A stretch of DNA of 64,000 nt, from contig JBCDFV010000003.1 of the NCBI GenBank assembly GCA_039177555.1, forward strand, positions 1 through 64,000. Direction: 5' to 3'. The notes under the pieces are model-generated. The model did no database searches. It was not told the DNA's origin and saw only the letters and a list, made by a program, of their open reading frames with translations. Position 1 is the first letter of the stretch, and each line of letters starts with the position of its first letter. The position numbers and the translations under genes are program-made. Positions 24,217-32,685 of this stretch are shown here, piece after piece. This DNA is from JANQGH01 sp039177555 (GTDB taxonomy: Bacteria > Pseudomonadota > Alphaproteobacteria > DSM-16000 > Inquilinaceae).

Positions 24217-24978
24217 ATGGCCACACTTTCCGGAAAAACAGCGCTGGTGACTGGCGCCGGCAAAGGGCTCGGCGCCGCGATTGCCAAAATGTTGGCCCGA
24301 GACGGCGCCCATGTCGTGGTGACCGCACGGTCGGCCGAAGCCGCCGGGCAAGTCGTCGAAGCGATCGGTGACGAAGGCGGCTCAGCCGTCGCGACGACAC
24401 TGGATGTTGCCAATCCCGACGCCGACATGAAGCGCATCACGGCCGATCACCAGATCGACATCCTGGTGAACAACGCCGCCTCCATCCAGCCAATCGCGAA
24501 GTTGGCGGACACGGATCCGAAGATCTGGGCGGCGACGGTCGACGTGAACCTGATCGGCGCCTACTGCATGATCCACGCCGTGCTGCCTGCCCTAATCGGG
24601 GCCGGCGGCGGCCGGATCATCAACATCAGCACCGGGGCGGCACACCGCCCGCTGGAGGGCTGGAGCGCTTATTGCGCGTCCAAGGCCGGCCTGGCGATGC
24701 TGACCCGGACGATCCATTGCGATCATGCCGATGACGGCATCCGGTCGTTCGGCCTGGCGCCGGGCCTGGTCGACACCGACATGCAGGCGCAGATCCGGGC
24801 GTCCGGGATCAACCCGGTCAGCCAGCTCGATCGGTCGGCGCTGTCCCATCCGGACGAACCGGCGAAGATGGTCGCCTACCTGGCCAGCGGCGCGGCCGAC
24901 GACCTGTCCGGTGAGGAACTCGACGTTCGCGACCCCGACCTGCGCCGGCGCGCAGGCCTGCCCGAGAGCGGATCGTGA
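24217..24978 (+). CDS. Short-chain dehydrogenase/reductase
   Basis: 253 residues. Rossmann TGAGKGLGAAIA, NNAAS in place of NNAG, and the intact triad in ISTGAAHRPLEGWSAYCASKAG. The usual glycine-rich C-terminus (VDGG) is replaced by GEELDVRDPDLRRRAGL, so the end of the fold departs from the typical SDR. It probably oxidises or reduces a sugar or keto-deoxy-sugar-acid intermediate. Its stop overlaps the GTG start of the next gene (GTGA). Confidence 0.85.
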   Translation: MATLSGKTALVTGAGKGLGAAIAKMLARDGAHVVVTARSAEAAGQVVEAIGDEGGSAVATTLDVANPDADMKRITADHQIDILVNNAASIQPIAKLADTDPKIWAATVDVNLIGAYCMIHAVLPALIGAGGGRIINISTGAAHRPLEGWSAYCASKAGLAMLTRTIHCDHADDGIRSFGLAPGLVDTDMQAQIRASGINPVSQLDRSALSHPDEPAKMVAYLASGAADDLSGEELDVRDPDLRRRAGLPESGS

Positions 24979-25955
24979 CGACAGCCGATCAAGCCCGAAA
25001 GGTCGTCGTCACCGACTACAACTTTCACGCCCTGGAGGCCGAGCAGGCGGCCGCCGAGGCGGCCGGGGCCTCGTTCGCCAGCCGTCAATGCAAGGACGCC
25101 GAAGAGGTCGGCGACCTGGTCGAGGGCGCGTCGGCCGTCTTCGTTCAGTTCGCGCCCATGGATGCGGCGGCGATCAACCGTCTGGACGATCCGGCGATCA
25201 TCGTGCGCTACGGCGTCGGCTTCGATAACATCGACATCGAAGCGGCGAAGGCGCGTGGTATCAGGGTCTGCTACGTGCCGGACTATTGCATTGACGAGGT
25301 CGCCGATCACACCTCGTCGCTGCTGCTGGCCTTGCTGCGACGGCTGCCCATCCTCGACCGGTCCGTTCGCAGCGGTGAATGGGCGCCGGCGCTTGCGGCC
25401 AGACCGCTGCCGCCCTTCGACCAGACGACCGTGGGATTTTTGGGCCTGGGCCGGATTGGCCAGGCGGTCTTGACCCGACTGCGGCCCTTTGGCTTCCGCT
25501 TCGTCATCACCGACCCCAGGGTCGATGTTGAACGCGCAGCCGGCTTCGGCGCAGAGGCAGCGCCCTTGGCGGATCTTTGGTCGTCGGCCGACGCGATTTT
25601 GCTGCACGCGCCCTCGACGCCGCAAACGCGGCACATCGTGAACGCGGACAGCCTGTCGACGATGAAGCCAGGGGTCGTTCTGGTCAATTGCGCCCGGGGC
25701 GATCTGATCGACGAGGCGGCGCTGGCCAACGCGCTGGACAGTGGAACCGTCCGCGCCGCCGGGCTGGACGTCTTCGAGACCGAGCCGCTGCCGGAGAGCT
25801 CGCCGCTTAGAGCCGCGCCCAACCTGCTGCTGTCGCCGCACGCGGCCTGGTATTCGGAAACGTCGATCGGGCGCCTTCAGAAGCTGGCGGCCGACGAAGT
25901 CACCCGCTTCTTCAACGGCGACCCGCCACGCTGTCCGGTGCCGGATTCAATCTGA
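24975..25955 (+). CDS. D-isomer-specific 2-hydroxyacid dehydrogenase
   Basis: 326 residues. The NAD-binding motif GFLGLGRIGQAV (about 155) and the catalytic Arg (CARGDLIDEAAL), Glu (FETEPLPESSPL) and His (LSPHAAWYS) are all present, as in glyoxylate/hydroxypyruvate reductases and CtBP-like enzymes. It starts with GTG, overlapping the SDR stop. It would interconvert a 2-keto acid and its D-hydroxy acid, suiting a pathway that ends in pyruvate, glyoxylate or a keto-deoxy acid. Its 3' end overlaps the convergent amidohydrolase gene by 9 nt, closing the cluster. Confidence 0.88.
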   Translation: MTTADQARKVVVTDYNFHALEAEQAAAEAAGASFASRQCKDAEEVGDLVEGASAVFVQFAPMDAAAINRLDDPAIIVRYGVGFDNIDIEAAKARGIRVCYVPDYCIDEVADHTSSLLLALLRRLPILDRSVRSGEWAPALAARPLPPFDQTTVGFLGLGRIGQAVLTRLRPFGFRFVITDPRVDVERAAGFGAEAAPLADLWSSADAILLHAPSTPQTRHIVNADSLSTMKPGVVLVNCARGDLIDEAALANALDSGTVRAAGLDVFETEPLPESSPLRAAPNLLLSPHAAWYSETSIGRLQKLAADEVTRFFNGDPPRCPVPDSI

Positions 25956-27212
25956 GGCCAACCGCTTCAGCGTTTCCGCAAGCACGGCTGCACCCGCAAT
26001 CAGGTCCGTCTCGTCCGCATTCTCCGACGGGTGGTGGCTGATGCCCTTGTGGCAGGGGACGAAGACCATGCCGCACGGGTAACGCTGCGCCAGGACGGCC
26101 GCGTCATGGCCGGCGCCGGAGACCATGCGCCGGGCGGGCAGGCCCAGACCCGAGGTCGCGGACGCAACCGTTTCGACGATGCGTTGGTCAAACCGGACCG
26201 GTTTCAGCGCCTCCTGAAGCGCGATTTCGGCCTCGCAAGCACCGGCTTTCTCGGCCACGACGCGTCGGATCGTCTCCGTCGACCGTTCCAACACATCCTG
26301 GTCCGGGTGCCGCAGATCGATGGTGAAGGTCACCTCGTCCGCCACCGTGTTCGGGGCGCCCGGCCGCGCGATAAATCGGCCGACGGTGAAGCGGATGATG
26401 TCGTCGGGATCGTGAAGCGCGTCGGCAAGCGCCTGGACCATCGCGGTCGCGGCCATCACCGCGTCTCGGCGCTGGCGCAAGGGGGTCGTGCCGGCGTGGT
26501 CCGTGCGTCCCCGGACGGTGATTTCCATCCAGCGCATGCCTTGAACGCCCTCGACGACGCCGATTGTCAACCGCTCCGCCTCCAGGATCGGCCCTTGCTC
26601 GATATGGGCCTCGACCAGACCTGCGATCGGACGCGGTTGCTCGCGAATTGGAAGATCGGGCGTTGCGGCCAGGAGTTCGGCGAGCGCATCGCCCAATCGA
26701 ACACCGTCGGGGTCCAGCTTGTCCTCGATCTCACCAATCGACAGCCGATCGACATAGAAGGACGAGCCCATGACGCCGGGGATGAACCGGCTGCCCTCCT
26801 CATTGGTCCAGGCGACGGCCTCGATCGGTCGGTTGAGCGCGGCACCGTTCTCCTTCAAGGACTGTACCGCCTCCAGCGCGGCGATCACGCCATAGGCGCC
26901 GTCCAGCCAGCCGCCGGCCGGCTGGCTGTCCAGATGGCTGCCGGAGACGATGGGCTCTGCTTTGTCGGCCCCGGCGGCGGTATGGCGAAGATAGAGATTG
27001 CCAATCGGATCGGTCTCGGCGGCAAGGCCGGCCTCCTGCGCCCAGCCGACCACCAGCGTGCGGGCGGCGGCATCTTCCGGCGTCAGAGCTTGGCGGTTCA
27101 CGCCGCCATCGGCTCGGGCGCCGATCCGGGCCAGGGTGCGCAGCCTTGTGATCAGCCGCTCGCCGTCGATCAGCGCGTCGACACGCGGTTTTCCGGGGCT
27201 AGGGGTTGTCAA
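25947..27212 (-). CDS. M20-type amidohydrolase (N-carbamoyl-L-amino-acid hydrolase/allantoate amidohydrolase family)
   Basis: 421 residues with the dinuclear metal set of the family: SGSHLDSQPAGGWLDGAYGV (His and Asp), NEEGSRF (Glu), EAHIEQGP (His) and CHKGISHHPSE (His). These enzymes release ammonia or carbamate from N-carbamoyl amino acids, beta-ureido acids or allantoate. No hydantoinase or purine gene is near, so the substrate is open. The adjacent GntR regulator (14-nt overlap) and the divergent peptide transporter suggest a nitrogen-compound utilisation unit. Confidence 0.88.
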   Translation of the reverse strand: MTTPSPGKPRVDALIDGERLITRLRTLARIGARADGGVNRQALTPEDAAARTLVVGWAQEAGLAAETDPIGNLYLRHTAAGADKAEPIVSGSHLDSQPAGGWLDGAYGVIAALEAVQSLKENGAALNRPIEAVAWTNEEGSRFIPGVMGSSFYVDRLSIGEIEDKLDPDGVRLGDALAELLAATPDLPIREQPRPIAGLVEAHIEQGPILEAERLTIGVVEGVQGMRWMEITVRGRTDHAGTTPLRQRRDAVMAATAMVQALADALHDPDDIIRFTVGRFIARPGAPNTVADEVTFTIDLRHPDQDVLERSTETIRRVVAEKAGACEAEIALQEALKPVRFDQRIVETVASATSGLGLPARRMVSGAGHDAAVLAQRYPCGMVFVPCHKGISHHPSENADETDLIAGAAVLAETLKRLASD

Positions 27213-28002
27213 GAAATCCGCCTTTCAAGGTAACCTCCATGCGGCGCAAATGGGCGTACGCCTCTCGCATATGGTCCAGCATCAGCGTCCGTGCCTGATC
27301 GGCATCGCGGTTTCGGAACGCGGCGATCAGGGCGCGATGGGCCCGGTTGCCGTCGGCGACCATGGTTTCCATGTTGTCGATTTTCCCGCGTCCATCCACC
27401 GAGTCGAAGAGCTGTTGATAGACGAATCCCTTCTTGATCAGCGAGTTGATAAAGCGACAGGAAAACCGGATCAACGGGTTGGGGCAGCGCTCGGCCAGAA
27501 TGTCGTGAAAGTCGAGGTCGGCCATCCTCTGATCGCGCTCGACGGCCGGATCGACCGGCACGCAGTCGCAAAAGGCCACCACCCGTTCCAGCGCTTCCAG
27601 ATCGTCGTCGGTGATCAAGGGCGCAACGATGTAAGCGAGTTCCGGTTCGACCATCAGGCGCAGGCGATAAAGATCGTCGACTGACAGATCCTCGAAGAAG
27701 AAATAGTTGTCGAGCAGGCGCGCGGCCGTCTCCAACGGCACCTTGGCGATGCGCGCGCCGCCCTTTGGCCCGGTCGAGACCGTGATCAGACCCTGGACCT
27801 CAAGCGCCTTCAGGGCCTCACGGACCGTGCCTTTCGAAACCCCAAACTCGTCGATCAACTGCTTTTCCTGAGGCAAGCGATCGCCGGGTTGCAGTTCGGT
27901 GTCCACGATCCAGCGCTTCAGCCGTTCGGCGACGACATCGGACCGCTTCTGAAAGCGTGGGCGGGCGGAATGGGCCGGCGGCTCCGGCTCTTGATGCGCC
28001 AT
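27199..28002 (-). CDS. GntR-family regulator, FadR subfamily (FCD domain)
   Basis: 267 residues. Winged helix (about 20-85): QPGDRLPQEKQLIDEFGVSKGTVREALKALEVQGL and GPKGGARIA. FCD domain (about 100-235): LRLMVEPELA, DLDFHDILAERC, NRAHRALIAAFRNRD, with the expected metal-binding acid and His residues. It probably represses its own operon (with the amidohydrolase) and the divergent peptide ABC operon through the 18-bp palindrome at 28031-28048, 29 bp upstream of its start. Confidence 0.88.
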   Translation of the reverse strand: MAHQEPEPPAHSARPRFQKRSDVVAERLKRWIVDTELQPGDRLPQEKQLIDEFGVSKGTVREALKALEVQGLITVSTGPKGGARIAKVPLETAARLLDNYFFFEDLSVDDLYRLRLMVEPELAYIVAPLITDDDLEALERVVAFCDCVPVDPAVERDQRMADLDFHDILAERCPNPLIRFSCRFINSLIKKGFVYQQLFDSVDGRGKIDNMETMVADGNRAHRALIAAFRNRDADQARTLMLDHMREAYAHLRRMEVTLKGGFLDNP

Positions 28003-28030
28003 GGATGGATTCCTCTCGTCCTATTTTTCA

Positions 28031-28048
28031 TATTTATCATGATAAATA
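28031..28048. promoter_or_regulatory. Perfect 18-bp palindrome TATTTATCATGATAAATA
   Basis: All 18 positions are self-complementary, in an AT-rich stretch of otherwise GC-rich DNA between the GntR gene and the peptide ABC operon, and followed by TTGACT (28051-28056), a possible -35. GntR-family repressors use palindromes of this size and placement, so it is the likely operator of the protein encoded at 27199-28002. Confidence 0.7.
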
Positions 28049-28154
28049 GATTGACTCAATGTTGCGCTTGCGGCCAGAATTCGGACCAATTCAACCGGCT
28101 GTGACAGCGGTTCGGAAATTCCGTGTCGCAGCCATCAAGACAGGAGGCTTGGCA

Positions 28155-29741
28155 ATGAATTGGGGCGCGAAATCGAACGGTTTGAAGGCGCTGGCGACGG
28201 CCCTGGTGTTGGGCACGTCATTGGCGGTCACCGGCATGGCAACGGCCCAGGTGCCGCAAGACGTGCTGTCGGTCGGCCAGATCGCCGAGCCTTTGTCCCT
28301 GGACCCGCATCGGGTGACGGCCGTCAACGACTTCCGAATCCTGGTCAACCTCTATGAAGGGCTGGTGAGGTTCTCCGATGGCACGCTGGAGGTTGAGCCC
28401 GCCCTGGCAGACAGTTGGGAGATCAGCGAGGACGGCACCACCTACACCTTCACGCTGCGCGACGGCGTCACCTTTCATGACGGCACGCCGTTCAACGCCG
28501 AGGCGGTGAAGTTCAACTTCGACCGCATGCTGGACGAGAACCACCCCTATCACGACACGGGGCCCTTCCCGCTGTCCTTCTTCTTCAGCGCCATCGAAGA
28601 AACTGAGGTGATCGACGACCGTACGGTCGCCTTTCACCTGGCGGAGCCGTATGCGCCACTGCTGTCCAATCTGGCCTACCCGACCGGCCTGATCGTCTCG
28701 CCGACCGCCGTGATGGACCATGGCGCCGACTATGGCCGCAATCCATCGGGCACGGGACCGTTCCAGTTCGCGGTTTGGGAGGCCAATCGCCAGGTCGCGT
28801 TGGAGCGCAACGAGGACTATTGGGGCGGCGCGCCGGAACTGCGCGGCGTGGTCTTCCGGCCGATCACGGACGCGAATGCGCGGGTGAACGAGATGCTGGC
28901 CGGCGGCATCGACCTGATGGTCGAGGTGCCGCCGGACATGGTCGCCCAGTTCGACGAGGACCCGGACTTCACCATGTACGAGCAGGCGGGGCCGCATCTG
29001 TGGTTCCTGATCCTGAACCTGCGCGAGGGCCCGTTCACCGACCAGCGCATGCGCCAGGCGGCGAACTACGCCATCAACAAGGAAGCGATCGTGAACGAGG
29101 TGCTGCAAGGCACCGCGACCGTGGCCGCAAGCCCCATCCCGCCGGCCTTCGCCTGGGCCTACAACGAAGACTTGCAGCCCTACCCGTACGACCCCGACCG
29201 GGCGCGTGAGCTGATCGCCGAGGCCGGCTATGGCGATGGCGCCGAGGTCACGTTCCTCGTCACCGAGGGCGGCTCCGGCATGCTGGACCCGGTCGCCATG
29301 GGCACGGCGATCCAGGCCGATTTGGCGGATGTTGGCATCGACGCCAACATCGAGACCTACGAGTGGAACACGTTCCTCGGCATCGTCAATCCGGGCCTGG
29401 AAGGGCGCGGCGACATGGCCGAAATGGCCTGGATGACCAACGATCCCGACACCCTGCCCTTCCTGGCCCTGCGCACGGGGGCCTTCCCCGAGGAGGGCGG
29501 CTTCAACTCCGGCTATTACTCCAATCCCGAGGTCGACGCGCTGTTGGAGCAGGCGCGCGTCTCGACCGACCAGAGCGAGCGGGCGGACCTTTATCGCCAG
29601 GTCCAGGCCATCGTCTATGAGGACGCGCCCTGGGTGTTCGTCGCCAACTGGCAGCAAAACGCCGTCAGTACCGACGCGGTGAGCGGCTTCGCGCTGCAGC
29701 CGTCCTTCCTGCTGGACCTTTACGGGGTTTCGAAGAACTGA
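28155..29741 (+). CDS. Oligopeptide/dipeptide ABC transporter substrate-binding protein (family 5)
   Basis: 528 residues. Signal peptide at about 1-32 ends MATAQ. The mature protein shows the family-5 layout: EPLSLDPHRVTAVNDFRILVNLYEGLVRF, WEISEDGTTYTFTLRDGVTFHDG, and FNFDRMLD. CAGGAGG lies 8 nt upstream of ATG 28155. Family-5 proteins bind di- or oligopeptides, nickel, opines or oligosaccharides; the adjacent amidohydrolase favours a nitrogenous ligand. A stem-loop follows the stop. Confidence 0.9.
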   Translation: MNWGAKSNGLKALATALVLGTSLAVTGMATAQVPQDVLSVGQIAEPLSLDPHRVTAVNDFRILVNLYEGLVRFSDGTLEVEPALADSWEISEDGTTYTFTLRDGVTFHDGTPFNAEAVKFNFDRMLDENHPYHDTGPFPLSFFFSAIEETEVIDDRTVAFHLAEPYAPLLSNLAYPTGLIVSPTAVMDHGADYGRNPSGTGPFQFAVWEANRQVALERNEDYWGGAPELRGVVFRPITDANARVNEMLAGGIDLMVEVPPDMVAQFDEDPDFTMYEQAGPHLWFLILNLREGPFTDQRMRQAANYAINKEAIVNEVLQGTATVAASPIPPAFAWAYNEDLQPYPYDPDRARELIAEAGYGDGAEVTFLVTEGGSGMLDPVAMGTAIQADLADVGIDANIETYEWNTFLGIVNPGLEGRGDMAEMAWMTNDPDTLPFLALRTGAFPEEGGFNSGYYSNPEVDALLEQARVSTDQSERADLYRQVQAIVYEDAPWVFVANWQQNAVSTDAVSGFALQPSFLLDLYGVSKN

Positions 29742-29748
29742 TGGACGA

Positions 29749-29775
29749 GGCCGGGGCAGCGCTCATGTCCCGGCC
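29749..29775 (+). terminator. Intercistronic stem-loop after the peptide-binding-protein gene
   Basis: GGCCGGG (29749-29755) pairs perfectly with CCCGGCC (29769-29775), with no T-run. It lies 8 bp after the stop and before the permease gene, matching the position of the hairpins at 18124 and 46649. Confidence 0.55.
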
Positions 29776-29797
29776 GACCACCTGACGGCCTCCGCCC

Positions 29798-30748
29798 ATG
29801 TTCGGCTACATCGTCCGCCGGCTGTTGCAGGCGATCCCGGTCTTGCTGGGCATTTCGATCATCGTCTTTCTGGTGATCTCGTTGATCCCGGGCGACCCGG
29901 CGACGGCGATTTTGGGTGCCTTCGCGACACCGGAGAATGTCGCGCGGGTGAACGCGGCGTTGGGCCTCGACCGGCCCTTGCCGGTTCAGTATCTCTCCTG
30001 GCTCGGCGGCGTCCTGCAGGGAGATTTTGGCGTCTCCTTCGCGCTCGACCGGCCGGTCGCTGATGAGTTGGGCGAGCGCATCTTTCCAACCTTTATCCTT
30101 GCCGCCACCGCCCTCGTGCTGTGCGCCATATTTGGCCTCTTGGCCGGCACGATGTCGGCGGTGCGGCAATATGGCTGGACCGATCGGATCATCAGCGTGC
30201 TGGTGCTGATCGGCATTTCAACGCCGTCCTTCTGGCTCGGCATGATGGCGATCGTCCTGTTTTCGATCGAGCTGGGCTGGTTCCCGACCGGCGACATGTA
30301 TTCGCTGTTCGGTGGCGGCGGCCTGGGCGACCTGATCTGGCATCTGACCCTGCCCGCCATCACGCTGGCGGTCGTGGCCACCGGCGTCGTCGCCCGCCTG
30401 ACCCGCGCCAACATGCTGGAGGTGCTGCGCCAGGACTATGTCCGCACCGCCCGCGCCAAGGGCCTGCCCGAACGGCTGGTGATCTCGCGCCATGCCGTGC
30501 GCGCGGCGATCGGCAGCCTGGTCCCGATCATCGGCATCCAGGCCGGGTTCGTGCTGGGCGGCGCGGTCTATATCGAGGAAGTGTTCCAGTGGCCGGGCCT
30601 GGGCCGGATGCTGGTGCGGGCCATCTCGCAGCGGGACATCATCCTGGTCCAGGGCGGCGTCATGCTGATCGCGACGGCGTTCGTGCTGATCAACCTGGCA
30701 ACCGACGTCATCCAGTCGATGCTCGACCCCAGGGTGCGGGACCGATGA
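29798..30748 (+). CDS. Peptide ABC transporter permease, DppB type
   Basis: 316 residues, six TM helices. The N-terminus MFGYIVRRLLQAIPVLLGISIIVFL and the coupling loop region YVRTARAKGLPERLVISRHAVRAAIGSLVPIIG are diagnostic of DppB/OppB, the first permease subunit. It overlaps the next gene by 4 nt (ATGA). Confidence 0.92.
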   Translation: MFGYIVRRLLQAIPVLLGISIIVFLVISLIPGDPATAILGAFATPENVARVNAALGLDRPLPVQYLSWLGGVLQGDFGVSFALDRPVADELGERIFPTFILAATALVLCAIFGLLAGTMSAVRQYGWTDRIISVLVLIGISTPSFWLGMMAIVLFSIELGWFPTGDMYSLFGGGGLGDLIWHLTLPAITLAVVATGVVARLTRANMLEVLRQDYVRTARAKGLPERLVISRHAVRAAIGSLVPIIGIQAGFVLGGAVYIEEVFQWPGLGRMLVRAISQRDIILVQGGVMLIATAFVLINLATDVIQSMLDPRVRDR

Positions 30749-32685
30749 CCGCGACCACCATGCCGGAACGGCGAGCACGATCGGGCGGCGCCTGGTCGCG
30801 CCTGGTGGCAAATCCGCTGACGGTGATCGGCCTCGTCCTGCTGGCCATCCTGTGCGGCCTGGCGCTCGCAGCCCCGATCCTGCCACTCAAAGACCCCAAC
30901 GCGACGTCTCTGTCGGAGCGCCTGACGCCGCTGTTCTCGCCGGGCGCCTGGCTGGGCACGGACCATCTGGGCCGCGATCTGCTGTCGCGGTTGATCTGGG
31001 GCACCCGGGTCAGCGTCGCCGTCGGGTTGGCCGCCACCTTGGCGGCGGCGCTTGTGGGATCGACCATCGGTCTCGTCGCGGCGTTCTACGGCCGCTGGGT
31101 CGACGCCGTGCTGATGCGCTCGATCGATACGCTGATGGCGTTTCCCTACCTGCTCTTGGCGCTGGCCATCGTGGCGGCGTTAGGGCCGGGCCTGCTGAAC
31201 GCCCTGATGGCCATCGCCGTCGTAAACATCCCGTTCTTCGCGCGGGCGGTGCGGGGGCAGGCGCTGGCGATCAAGAACCAGGACTATGTCGCCGCTGCGC
31301 GGCTGAGTGGCTTTTCCGACGCGCGCATCATCCTGACCGAGATCCTGCCCAACGTGCTGCCGGTCGTGATCGTCACCATGTCGTCGACCCTGTCCTGGAT
31401 GATCCTGGAAACCGCCGGCCTCTCCTTTCTCGGTCTCGGCGCCCAGCCGCCGACCGCCGATTTGGGCAGCATGCTGGGCGACGGGCGCGATCTGATCCAT
31501 CGGGCGCCGATGGTTGCCCTCTTGCCCGGCCTGGTCATTCTGCTGCTGGCCATCGGCATCAACCTGGTCGGCGACGGCGTGCGCGACGTGCTGGACCCCA
31601 GGCTGAAATCCGGCGCACTGACCCGCCCGGCAGCGGCGACCAAGCGCCGCCTGCCGGCCGCGACCGGAACGCCGGCGATGGACGAACGGCTCGTCCTGTC
31701 GGTCCAGAACCTGTCGACGTTTTTCGAAGTCGGCGGCCGGACACTGAAGGCGGTCCACGATGTCAGCTTCGAGGTCAGGCGCGGCGAGGCGCTCGGCGTG
31801 GTCGGCGAATCGGGCTCCGGCAAGTCCGTAACGGCACTCAGCCTTCTCGGCCTCGTCGCCTCACCGCCCGGCGTGATCACCGACGGGGCGATCTGGTTCA
31901 ACGATCGCCAGCGCGGGCCGATGGATCTCGCACGCCTGCCGACCCGGGACCTGCAGCGGTTACGCGGCTCCCGCATCGCCTACATCTTCCAAGACCCGCT
32001 GACCGCACTGCATCCGGTGTTGAAAGTTGGCTTCCAAATCGCCGAAACCCTGGTTGTCCATCAAGGCATGGGCTGGGCCGATGCGCGGCGCGAGGCTGTT
32101 CGGCTGTTGGATATGGTCAAGCTGCCGACACCGGCTGAAAAGGCGCACGCCTATCCTCACGAACTGTCGGGCGGCCAACGGCAGCGGGTGATGATCGCCA
32201 TGGCGCTGGCCAACCGGCCGGATCTGATCGTCGCCGACGAGCCGACCACGGCATTGGATGTGACCACCCAACGCCGGGTGCTGGAGCTACTGGACGAGCT
32301 GAGGCGCGAGCATGACGCCGCGCTCTTGTTCATCAGCCACGATTTCGGGGTGATCGCCGATTTGTGCGACAGGGTGCAGGTGATGTATGCCGGCGAGGTC
32401 GTGGAACGGGCGCCTTCGGCCGAACTGTTCCGCAATCCCAGCCATCCTTACACGCGGCGCCTGCTCGACTGCGTGCCCAGCCTGACGGACGATCGCGCGA
32501 TCGAGGCCATTCCCGGCCTGCCGCCGGCGGTCGATCGGTTGCCGCCCGGCTGCCCCTTTGCCGATCGCTGCGAAGAAGCGGAGGCGGCGTGCCGCGAAGG
32601 AACCATCACCTTGCGTCGCGTCTCCGAGCTGCACGCGGCCCGCTGCATCCATGCACCGGGCGCCGCACTGGCGGAGGCCTCATGA
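30745..32685 (+). CDS. Peptide ABC transporter DppC-DppD fusion (permease plus ATPase)
   Basis: 646 residues in one uninterrupted frame. Residues 1-295 are a DppC permease (NPLTVIGLVLLAILCGLALAAPIL; LGTDHLGRDLLSRLIWGTRVS; coupling loop QDYVAAARLSGFSDARIILTEILPN). After a roughly 20-residue Ala/Arg-rich linker, residues from about 312 are a DppD ATPase: Walker A GESGSGKSV, FQDPLTALHPVLKV, signature ELSGGQRQRV, Walker B LIVADEPTTALD, and the oligopeptide-type C-terminal cysteines (CPFADRC, C, C) that bind an Fe-S cluster in some homologues. An ATG at 31678 at the start of the ATPase part could also give a separate ATPase. It is coupled on both sides by ATGA overlaps. Confidence 0.88.
   Translation: MTATTMPERRARSGGAWSRLVANPLTVIGLVLLAILCGLALAAPILPLKDPNATSLSERLTPLFSPGAWLGTDHLGRDLLSRLIWGTRVSVAVGLAATLAAALVGSTIGLVAAFYGRWVDAVLMRSIDTLMAFPYLLLALAIVAALGPGLLNALMAIAVVNIPFFARAVRGQALAIKNQDYVAAARLSGFSDARIILTEILPNVLPVVIVTMSSTLSWMILETAGLSFLGLGAQPPTADLGSMLGDGRDLIHRAPMVALLPGLVILLLAIGINLVGDGVRDVLDPRLKSGALTRPAAATKRRLPAATGTPAMDERLVLSVQNLSTFFEVGGRTLKAVHDVSFEVRRGEALGVVGESGSGKSVTALSLLGLVASPPGVITDGAIWFNDRQRGPMDLARLPTRDLQRLRGSRIAYIFQDPLTALHPVLKVGFQIAETLVVHQGMGWADARREAVRLLDMVKLPTPAEKAHAYPHELSGGQRQRVMIAMALANRPDLIVADEPTTALDVTTQRRVLELLDELRREHDAALLFISHDFGVIADLCDRVQVMYAGEVVERAPSAELFRNPSHPYTRRLLDCVPSLTDDRAIEAIPGLPPAVDRLPPGCPFADRCEEAEAACREGTITLRRVSELHAARCIHAPGAALAEAS

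Noticed and set aside
28099..28120. TGTGA-containing sequence upstream of the peptide-binding-protein gene as a second CRP site
   Set aside because: Only one half-site matches; the other half (TTCGG) does not resemble TCACA.
28218..29657. 479-codon minus-strand open frame opposite the peptide-binding-protein gene
   Set aside because: No recognisable domain, and the plus strand shows a signal peptide, ribosome-binding site and family-5 motifs.
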